DNA from: Pseudomonas sp. StFLB209
GTDB lineage: Bacteria; Pseudomonadota; Gammaproteobacteria; Pseudomonadales; Pseudomonadaceae
Reading direction: 5' to 3'
DNA: 64,000 nucleotides
Assembly: GCF_000829415.1 (NCBI RefSeq)
Contig: NZ_AP014637.1
Span: 5,907,001-5,971,000 of the forward strand
Shown here: positions 58,150-64,000 of the stretch, piece by piece
Numbering within the stretch: the stretch's first letter is position 1
Layout of the letters: every line of letters starts with the position of its first letter
Position numbers and translations under genes: made by a program
Notes under the pieces: generated by a model
What the model was told of the DNA's origin: nothing
Seen by the model: only the letters and a program-made list of their open reading frames with translations
Databases searched by the model: none

Positions 58150-58451
58150 TCAAATCCAAGCCGGATATCAAAAGTTTTCGGAAAGATCCAAATGAGTTCC
58201 TCGAAGGGGGAGAGGCCGACAAAGCACTGAGCAAATCGGCCGCTCGTGAGCAAGCGCCGGCCAAAGCACCCGAAGTGCTGGTCGAAGCCCTCAAACCAGA
58301 ACCCACTGTGCAGAAGCTGTTTCGCCTGCGTTGGGATATCGCCAATGCCTTGAAGATTGGTGCAGCACAGGAATCGGCGAAAACCGGCAAACGGGTAACC
58401 GAGACAGACATCGTGCAGCAGCTGCTCAAGCAGTACTACAACCTCGACTGA
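58146..58451 (+). CDS. Small ParA partner / partition DNA-binding protein
   Basis: A 101-residue basic protein starting inside the parA stop. The N-terminal half is charged and probably disordered (KSKPDIKSFRKDPNEFLEGG, AAREQAPAKAPEV). The C-terminal half (about 55-101: KLFRLRWDIANALKIGAAQESAKTGKRVTETDIVQQLLKQYY) fits a small helical DNA-binding domain, probably ribbon-helix-helix-like. Position and size match ParG-type centromere-binding proteins that activate ParF ATPases. I do not recognise a closer family; role inferred from operon. Confidence 0.7.
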   Translation: MIKSKPDIKSFRKDPNEFLEGGEADKALSKSAAREQAPAKAPEVLVEALKPEPTVQKLFRLRWDIANALKIGAAQESAKTGKRVTETDIVQQLLKQYYNLD

Positions 58452-58755
58452 TCGTCGGCATCATTTTGCGGCTGCTATATATATGTATATATCTAGCTAG
58501 CTAGCAGAAGGTTAAAATGATGCGTCATCCGAGACCCAAGCCTGAAACCGGGCAAGTCCACCGCCACTGTGAGTTGATAGCTAGCTATATAGTCAGCTAT
58601 CAACTCACACCAATCGATTAATACCACCCCTTATGAATATAACCTTCTGCTGTTTACCTCCCCTCGCACTGCGCGAATCGGCAGTGGAAGTGCGGGAGGT
58701 TGTCTGTCTAGGAAATCCGCTATTATAGGGGTGGTATTACTTAAAGGTGTTCCAG
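58452..58755. promoter_or_regulatory. Intergenic region with AT tract, long hairpin and two Ter-like sites
   Basis: No gene. In order it holds an AT tract (58473-58506), a perfect 14-bp stem GTGAGTTGATAGCT...AGCTATCAACTCAC (58569-58582 with 58595-58608), and two copies of the 13-mer AGGGGTGGTATTA. One copy is on the minus strand at 58619-58631 and one on the plus strand at 58727-58739, the latter just upstream of the Tus-like gene. Confidence 0.7.
58721..58746 (+). promoter_or_regulatory. Ter-like site overlapping the Tus-like gene leader
   Basis: ATAGGGGTGGTATTACTTAAAG (58725-58746) aligns by eye with E. coli TerB (ATAAGTATGTTGTAACTAAAG) at about 15 of 21 positions with one gap. As in E. 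coli, its 3' end merges with the ribosome-binding AAAGG, ten bases before the tus start codon, which would give autorepression. Confidence 0.5.
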
Positions 58756-59781
58756 ATGCTTACTGATATCGTCACGGTATATGAACGGCTGCAGTCCAGA
58801 TTGACCGCCTTTGCGCAGATCTGGCCCTCACAGGTGGTGTCCGGTACGGTCTGGCGGCTGCCGGTGCTGGCCGAACAAAAGGCCCCGGATCGTATTGAAG
58901 TCGAGCGTTTGCAGGGCAGTCAGGCGATTGAAGCAACACGCCAGGCCATGACAGCCTTTGAACGGGTCGCGGGCCAGGCGCCGGGGACGGTGATGCGTCT
59001 GCCAGGTTACTTCGCCTTGCGCGACAGCGTGCTGCCGCAGGTTCGTGAGATCAATGAGCTGAAAGATGAACTCATGGCCATGATCGAGAAGACCCGGCTT
59101 GAGTTGAATCTGGCACCTACCGCGCGATCAAAGATTCTCCGCCAAGCGCTGGGGCATCAGTTCAGCATGAAGCAACTGGGTCGCCACACTCAGGTCTTTG
59201 ATAGCTGCCCGCGACTGATCGTGTTCACGTGGGCCGGCCATACCACCGGCGGCGAACGGATCGAGGTGGGCAAGGTGCGTGAGTTGCTGAACAAGAACGC
59301 TGAGCTGCAGTCCGGTCGCGATAACGTCGCGCCCGGTGAGACGTTAGCCGGTGCCGAGTTGCGGCGTATCGTTAACCTGGCTGACCATGCGACGTTGATC
59401 AAGTACAAGAAAGTCGCGCCGCACCCACGGGCCATGCTGTATTTCTCCGCCAGCACCCGCTACGACGCGATGATTCACAGCAACCTGCCGATGTTCGTGC
59501 TGGCCGGGCAAGAGCCCATCGAGGTGCACGAGTTGCGTCATTTCGATCGGCATGCACGGCAGGCTGAGCGACCGGACAAAAAGCCGCGCATTGAGGTGAT
59601 TCCGCGCATGAACCTGTTCCTAAACCCGGACGACTTGGTCGGGATGCGCAAATCGCAGCCGACTGAAGGGCGCAATACCCTGGTGGCATCAACCTACTCA
59701 GAGAGCCGTAGCAAAAACACCGTCGAGCACGCCCAGGACGAAGAGCAGCTGGACCTCAATCTGCCGACAGATGAGGACTGA
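58756..59781 (+). CDS. tus: Tus-like replication-terminus-binding protein
   Basis: A 341-residue protein resembling E. coli Tus (309 residues) in order and spacing of motifs: RIEVERLQG (46-54), VMRLPGYFALRD (79-90), REINELKDEL (97-106), LIVFTWAGHTT (154-164), LIKYKKVAPHPRAMLYFSAS near 215-235, NLPMFVLAG and the final RIEVIPRMNLFLN. Tus binds Ter sites and stops replication forks from one side. The E. coli lock-pocket residues F140 and H144 appear as Ser and Arg here (S125, R129) in a hand alignment, so blocking may work differently. A C-terminal acidic tail of about 45 residues is extra. The 3' end overlaps the convergent integrase gene by 26 bases. Confidence 0.8.
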   Translation: MLTDIVTVYERLQSRLTAFAQIWPSQVVSGTVWRLPVLAEQKAPDRIEVERLQGSQAIEATRQAMTAFERVAGQAPGTVMRLPGYFALRDSVLPQVREINELKDELMAMIEKTRLELNLAPTARSKILRQALGHQFSMKQLGRHTQVFDSCPRLIVFTWAGHTTGGERIEVGKVRELLNKNAELQSGRDNVAPGETLAGAELRRIVNLADHATLIKYKKVAPHPRAMLYFSASTRYDAMIHSNLPMFVLAGQEPIEVHELRHFDRHARQAERPDKKPRIEVIPRMNLFLNPDDLVGMRKSQPTEGRNTLVASTYSESRSKNTVEHAQDEEQLDLNLPTDED

Positions 59782-60961
59782 GCGGCAGCCTGGCGCCCTG
59801 CTCAATGAAATCGCTCCAGGCCTGCATCAACTGCCGGCGTTTCTCCAGCAGGTCGCCGCGGTGATAAGCAGCCTCGACTTTGTCGTCCAGGCTGTGCGCC
59901 AGAGCCATTTCGCAGACGTCGCGGGGGTAGTCCGTGGACTCAGCCGCCCAGGTACGAAAGCAGGAGCGGAACCCATGTGGCACGTAGTCACTGGCCAGCA
60001 GTGACTCCATCATTCTGCGAATTGCGTTGCCGGGCAGCCCGCGACTACGGCGGGCGTTGGGGAACACATAGACTGGATGGCGGCCGCGCTGCTGTTCCAG
60101 AACCTGCAGCGCGGCGTCGACCAGAGGCACCCGATGCGCTTTACCGGCTTTCATCCGGGTTGCATCGATGGTCCAGGTCCGATTGACCAGGTCGAACTCA
60201 GACCAGCGCGCTTCGCAGACTTCGGCACTGCGGCAAGCGGTATAGATAATCAGCTCGCAAGCCCGTGCTGCCGTTGTGTCCAGGCTGTCGAGCTGACGCA
60301 CGAAAGCCCCCAGTCGCTCGGCCGGCATGGCTGAAAACGGCACCTGGCTGCGCTTGTGCCTGGGCAGCAATTTATCCAGATGGCCGCGCCAGCGCGCAGG
60401 ATTTTCTCCGCTGCGTAACTGGCGGGCCTTGCCGGCATCGAGCACCAGTTCGATACGGTTACGCAGGCGAAACGCGGTCTCCGGAATCTGGGTCCAGATC
60501 GGTACCAGCACCTGCAGCACGTGATCGGTGTCTATTGCGTCAACCGGCAAGTCACCCAACACCGGATAGACATGGTCGCGCAACGAATGGGACCACTGCT
60601 GAGCGTGCCGGGCGCTTTTCCAGCTTTGCCGGTGCGTGGCGATGTAGCGCTCAGCCTCGACCCGAAAGGTCACCGGCCCTGTCGGCTGAATCTCATCTAT
60701 GCGCGCAACCTGACGGTGCAGCAGCGGATCGATGCCTTGCGCCAGGCCCAGGCGCAAGGTGTCTGCCGCCAGGCGCGCGGCTTTCAGGGAGACCGCTGGA
60801 TAGCCGCCAAGCCCCAGATCGTGACGGCGCTTTTCAAATTGATAACGCAGTACCCAACTCTTGCCGCCACTGACAGCAACGCGCAGGAACAACCCACGAC
60901 CGTCGCTATAACGGCCCGGCTCCAGCACGGCTTTGACAAAAGACTGAGTCAGCTTGCTCAT
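59756..60961 (-). CDS. int: Tyrosine recombinase/integrase (P4-like, DUF4102 N-terminus)
   Basis: A 401-residue integrase. The N-terminal arm-binding DUF4102 domain reads VKAVLEPGRYSDGRGLFLRVAVSGGKSWVLRYQF with LGGYPAVSLKAARLAA. A core-binding SAM-like domain (about 100-195) follows, then the catalytic domain with Arg in YTACRSAEVCEARW, the HGFR box (VPHGFRSCFRTWAAE), His in LAHSLDD and Tyr in EAAYHRGDLLEKRRQLM. Typical of integrases that insert islands or integrative elements. The start MSKLTQSFVKAVL faces the presumed attachment site at 60962-61190. It is nested against the Tus-like gene, marking the edge of the replicon-like segment. Confidence 0.93.
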   Translation of the reverse strand: MSKLTQSFVKAVLEPGRYSDGRGLFLRVAVSGGKSWVLRYQFEKRRHDLGLGGYPAVSLKAARLAADTLRLGLAQGIDPLLHRQVARIDEIQPTGPVTFRVEAERYIATHRQSWKSARHAQQWSHSLRDHVYPVLGDLPVDAIDTDHVLQVLVPIWTQIPETAFRLRNRIELVLDAGKARQLRSGENPARWRGHLDKLLPRHKRSQVPFSAMPAERLGAFVRQLDSLDTTAARACELIIYTACRSAEVCEARWSEFDLVNRTWTIDATRMKAGKAHRVPLVDAALQVLEQQRGRHPVYVFPNARRSRGLPGNAIRRMMESLLASDYVPHGFRSCFRTWAAESTDYPRDVCEMALAHSLDDKVEAAYHRGDLLEKRRQLMQAWSDFIEQGARLPLSPHLSAD

Positions 60962-61194
60962 GAGTGTTCGCGACCTGCGCCGCTCCTGCACTAATCAGGG
61001 TAATGACACACCAAGGCACAAATTCTACAACAAAATGTACGCGGAGGGTCCCTCCGCGTACATATGCGATTTAGCCCAATAAATACGGAAATTCAGGTGT
61101 GGGTCAGATAGCTTGACCCACACCTGACCCCACAGTGGTTATGGAAGAGGGTCCAAAGGACAGATGAGTCTCTGTCCTGGACGAAAGACGAGGG
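60962..61194. other. Integrase-upstream region with two palindromes; candidate att zone
   Basis: No gene. A near-perfect palindrome ATGTACGCGGAGGG-T-CCCTCCGCGTACAT (about 61035-61063) and an inverted repeat GGTGTGGGTCA-...-TGACCCACACC (about 61097-61125) lie here. Such dyads beside an integrase could be recombinase or excisionase binding sites. No tRNA gene and no second copy of the sequence were found within the window. Confidence 0.45.
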
Positions 61195-63078
61195 TCAGAT
61201 CTTGAAGCTGTCGACCAGTTGCTTGAGACGGCCCGCCTGCTGTGACAGTGCGGCACAGTCTTTGAGGGTTTCGTTGAGGTTGGCCACGCCCTGCTGGTTG
61301 AGGGTATTGATCTGGTTGATATCGACATTGAGTGTCTCAACCACCGCAGTCTGCTCCTCGGTGGCGGCGGCGACTGACTGGTTCATGGCATCGATTTCCC
61401 CAATGCGCCGGGTCACATCCAGCAAGCGGCCACCGGCCTGATTGGCAACCTCGACGCTGCCTTGGCTGGACGCCTGGCTTTCATTCATATTGACCACCGC
61501 ATCATGAGAGCCGCTTTGCAGCTCACCGATCATTTTGTGGATCTCGTCAGCCGATTCCTGGGTTCGGTGTGCCAGGTTGCGCACTTCATCAGCCACTACC
61601 GCAAAGCCGCGTCCGGCTTCGCCGGCACGTGCAGCCTCGATGGCAGCATTGAGGGCCAGCAGGTTAGTTTGCTGGGAAATACCCTTGATCACGTCAAGAA
61701 TGTGGCCGATGTTGTCGGTACTGGCATTGAGTTTCTCGATCTGGGTACAAGAACTGCTGATCTTGCCGGAAAGATCGCTCATGGCCTTGATGGTCTTTTC
61801 TACCACCTGCCGACCGTCTTCGGCTTCCTGACGTGCTTCACTGGCCTGGTTCGAAGCATCGGAGGCATTACGAGCGATTTCCTGGGTCGCAGCGCCCAGT
61901 TCGTTGATCGCCGCCGCCACACTGTTGGTGCGCGCGCTTTGTTCGTCAAAGCCGATGATCGATGAATTGGACGACTCTACCACGCGTTGTGAGAGGCCAT
62001 GCACCTGCAGCGTGGCAGAGGACACTTCCACAATCGAAGCATGCACCCGCTCGACGAAACGGTTGAACGAGCCGCCCAGTTGCGCAAACTCGTCCTGGCC
62101 ATGAATCTTCAGGCGTCGGGTCAGATCGCCCTCGCCCTCAGCGATGTCCTGCATGGCACGGCCCATGGCAGTCAGCGGCTGCATCAACGCCCGGATCAAC
62201 AGCGACAGCAGCAAGGCAATGGCGGCCACGGCAATCAGAACCGCGATCAATGCCGAACTACGGAACTGGCTCAGAGGGGCATAAGCCTTATCCTTGTCAA
62301 TCGACAGGCCGATGTACCAGTCAGCCCCCGGCAGACCAGTGATCGGGGTAAATGACAGCAGTCGGGACTGGCCATTGAGCACGACTTCGCGCAAGGGTTT
62401 ATCCAGGCTGATGCTTTGCCCTGGGTAAATATCTTTGAGGTTTTTCATCACCTGATCTTTGTCAGGGCTGACAATTACTTGACCATCGCCGCTGACCAGC
62501 ACGGCATGACCAATACCGCCAAAATCCACGGAGTTGATGATCTTTACCAGGGTATCAAGGCTCAGGTCGCCACCGGCAACCCCAATGATCTGCCCTTTGT
62601 TGCGGATCGGGCTGGCCACAGTGACCACCAGTCCACCCACCGACGCCTGATAAGGCGCACTGATGATCGTTTTCGCAGCCGCCACGGTGGTAGTGAACCA
62701 TGGCCGCTTGCGTGGGTCATATCCGGCTGGCATATCGACATCAGGACGCTGGGTGAACACCCCGTCGCTGTCACCCACGTAGGTGAACTGGAAGGTCGAA
62801 AGCAGAGAAGGCGCGCCTACCATGCCGCCCAGATCGCTGTTTTTGATACCCAGGCGCTCAACGTCCTGGGTCAGGTTGTCCAGTATCAGGACACGTCCGT
62901 TGAGCCAGTTCTGTACGCTACTGGCGGTCAGCTCTCCTGCCTGGCCAACCGAGGCCTCAAGATTCTGTCTGATGGTGGTGCGTTGCAGATAGTCGTTGTA
63001 CAGCGTGAACAATGCAAACGCCAACACAACAACGCCAGAGGCGGCCAGCAGGATTTTGTGACGAAACTTCAAATTCAT
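61195..63078 (-). CDS. Methyl-accepting chemotaxis protein with dCACHE sensor
   Basis: A 627-residue chemoreceptor: TM1 (about 9-30), periplasmic double-CACHE domain (about 35-275), TM2 (about 280-302), HAMP (about 303-356) and cytoplasmic signalling domain ending VDSFKI. The hairpin tip reads [48 protein letters not shown]. The distal pocket holds [17 protein letters not shown] and VAGGDLSLD, close to the amino-acid-binding dCACHE pattern but with Phe for the usual Tyr in RxWY. Ligand is therefore probably an amino acid or related compound, not certain. The start [15 protein letters not shown] puts TM1 correctly at the N-terminus. Confidence 0.92.
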   Translation of the reverse strand: MNLKFRHKILLAASGVVVLAFALFTLYNDYLQRTTIRQNLEASVGQAGELTASSVQNWLNGRVLILDNLTQDVERLGIKNSDLGGMVGAPSLLSTFQFTYVGDSDGVFTQRPDVDMPAGYDPRKRPWFTTTVAAAKTIISAPYQASVGGLVVTVASPIRNKGQIIGVAGGDLSLDTLVKIINSVDFGGIGHAVLVSGDGQVIVSPDKDQVMKNLKDIYPGQSISLDKPLREVVLNGQSRLLSFTPITGLPGADWYIGLSIDKDKAYAPLSQFRSSALIAVLIAVAAIALLLSLLIRALMQPLTAMGRAMQDIAEGEGDLTRRLKIHGQDEFAQLGGSFNRFVERVHASIVEVSSATLQVHGLSQRVVESSNSSIIGFDEQSARTNSVAAAINELGAATQEIARNASDASNQASEARQEAEDGRQVVEKTIKAMSDLSGKISSSCTQIEKLNASTDNIGHILDVIKGISQQTNLLALNAAIEAARAGEAGRGFAVVADEVRNLAHRTQESADEIHKMIGELQSGSHDAVVNMNESQASSQGSVEVANQAGGRLLDVTRRIGEIDAMNQSVAAATEEQTAVVETLNVDINQINTLNQQGVANLNETLKDCAALSQQAGRLKQLVDSFKI

Positions 63079-63463
63079 CAGGGTGTACTCAGGAACTGTC
63101 AGGCACGAAAACGAAAGGCACACTTCAAAGTTCAAGAGTTTCATTCTCTTGTACGCCAGTAATGCCTGTGTTCAACAACAAGGACTTCAGCAGTATAGGC
63201 AATTTTTGGTGGTGTACTTGTCGTACATCTATCCTTTGATTGACCGGGTATGCTGGCTTTTTCCACCTTTATAAACGGCTAATGCGGAGAATGAAAGCAG
63301 AGTGAAAGGTTCGCCTGTTTTTTTACATTTTCCGACGATTGGCGCTTATAGCTCGGCCGTTTGCGGCCGATACCGAGATGATTTAACGCCTTGTGTGGTT
63401 CACAACAACAATCCCTCCCACGGCCATTCCTATTAAAAATCAGACATTCCCGGAGAACGTCGA
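63079..63463. other. Divergent chemoreceptor promoter region
   Basis: 385 bases between divergent chemoreceptor genes with no gene of its own. The rightward gene has a sigma-28-like promoter (separate entry); none was recognised for the leftward gene. Confidence 0.5.
63347..63373 (+). promoter_or_regulatory. Sigma-28 (FliA)-like promoter
   Basis: TATA-N15-GCCGATAC matches the FliA consensus TAAA-N15-GCCGATAA with one mismatch in each half and exact spacing, about 90 bases upstream of the second chemoreceptor start. Chemoreceptors are usual members of the FliA regulon. Confidence 0.5.
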
Positions 63464-64000
63464 ATGAATAGCTGGTTCGCCAACATCAGCGTCAATATGA
63501 AGCTGGCCCTAGGATTCGGGTTGGTACTTTTATTTACTGCCATTCTTTCATTGGTCGGCTGGACCGGTGTGAACAGCCTGATCCAGCGCAGTAACTGGAT
63601 GGGCGATATCACGTCCCTGGGCCACGAACTGACCAAACTGCGCGTGACCCGTCTGCAATACATGCTCGCCAATGGTGATGAAAAGGTTGCCGATACTGTG
63701 CAGGCCTCTTTTGACGGTTTCAAAGGCCGGCTTGATCAATTGATCGGCACTTTCAAAAGCCCGGAAAATGTCAAACTGCTCAATCAATTGAGTCAGGTAA
63801 CCAACGAGTACCAGAAGTCGTTCAACGACATGCGCAACGGTTACCGAACCGGTAGCAAGGCGCGCAGCGACATGACAACCCATGCCACCAAAGCCGTGGA
63901 ACTGGTCGACCAGACTCTGGCTGAAGTACAAGGTGATCCGGATCGCCTGGATCAATACCAGGTCATGACCCAGGCCCGGCTCGACCTGCTCAAAGTGCGC
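63464..64000 (+). CDS. Methyl-accepting chemotaxis protein, partial (N-terminal part)
   Basis: Cut by the right edge; 179 codons are visible. MNSWFANISVNMKLALGFGLVLLFTAILSLVGWTG is the N-terminal TM segment typical of Pseudomonas chemoreceptors with an all-helical periplasmic domain. The following helices (ITSLGHELTKLRVTRLQYMLANGDEKVADTVQ, LLNQLSQVTNEYQKSFNDMRNG) suggest the HBM class (McpS-like, organic acid or related ligands). A CGGAGA site precedes the ATG. The signalling domain lies outside the window. Confidence 0.82.
   Translation, partial: MNSWFANISVNMKLALGFGLVLLFTAILSLVGWTGVNSLIQRSNWMGDITSLGHELTKLRVTRLQYMLANGDEKVADTVQASFDGFKGRLDQLIGTFKSPENVKLLNQLSQVTNEYQKSFNDMRNGYRTGSKARSDMTTHATKAVELVDQTLAEVQGDPDRLDQYQVMTQARLDLLKVR

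Noticed and set aside
61097..61200. Recurring GGTCAGAT near the chemoreceptor end as direct attachment repeats
   Set aside because: Only about nine bases match and they lie 90 bp apart on the same side of the integrase, so they cannot be the two ends of an element.

Overview
The window looks like chromosome of a fluorescent-type Pseudomonas. The GC content is high. Families include a GalD/PrpF tautomerase, an oxalurate/allantoate (hpx) cluster behind a sigma-54 promoter, a TonB siderophore receptor, AprDEF-like type I exporters and methyl-accepting chemoreceptors, with abundant Pseudomonas-style palindromic repeats between genes. No rRNA, tRNA or CRISPR array was seen.

Region 1 (1-24.3 kb) is metabolic core: a GalD/PrpF-type tautomerase (cut by the left edge) with a LysR regulator, a nitrilase divergent from a second LysR gene, a degenerate Mn-catalase-like protein, a DUF1345 membrane protein, a D-2-hydroxyacid dehydrogenase, a TonB receptor, nicotinamidase, an FNT channel, a two-component system and an MFS transporter. 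A purine-nitrogen block follows. The minus-strand operon hpxXYZW (oxamate/oxalurate end of the pathway) diverges from an RpiR regulator. Next comes a plus-strand operon of ABC importer (binding protein, two permeases, ATPase), ureidoglycine aminotransferase (hpxJ) and allantoate amidohydrolase (hpxK), behind a consensus sigma-54 promoter. Together they take allantoate through ureidoglycine and oxalurate to oxamate and oxalate, but no oxalurate carbamoyltransferase is in the window.

Region 2 (24.4-55 kb) is accessory. It starts with an IS200/IS605 element (intact TnpB, internally deleted TnpA). It then holds a surface-glycoprotein locus: an orphan ABC-2 polysaccharide permease, a cysteine-free DUF4214 secreted protein, a 1118-residue protein with three glycosyltransferase modules, GDP-mannose 4,6-dehydratase, a complete type I secretion system (TolC/HlyD/ABC), a GT4 glycosyltransferase and a methyltransferase. 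The most unusual gene encodes a ~2471-residue protein made of 272 uninterrupted octapeptides of the form VAALTTAQ plus a Ca-binding C-terminal region. Directly downstream is a TPR/GT41 (OGT/SPINDLY-like) glycosyltransferase, then a second complete type I secretion system. I read this as production, glycosylation and type I export of two large surface proteins.

Region 3 (55-61 kb) is a plasmid backbone: a Rep_3 initiator with 13 iterons and a DnaA box, a parA-type operon, a Tus-like replication-terminator protein with two Ter-like sites (one over its own start region, as in E. coli TerB/tus), and a tyrosine integrase. Regions 2 and 3 share AT-rich TAGCTAGC tracts that I did not see in the flanking core, suggesting one integrated replicon of about 36 kb. 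Region 4 (61-64 kb) returns to core genes with two divergent chemoreceptors, the second cut by the right edge.
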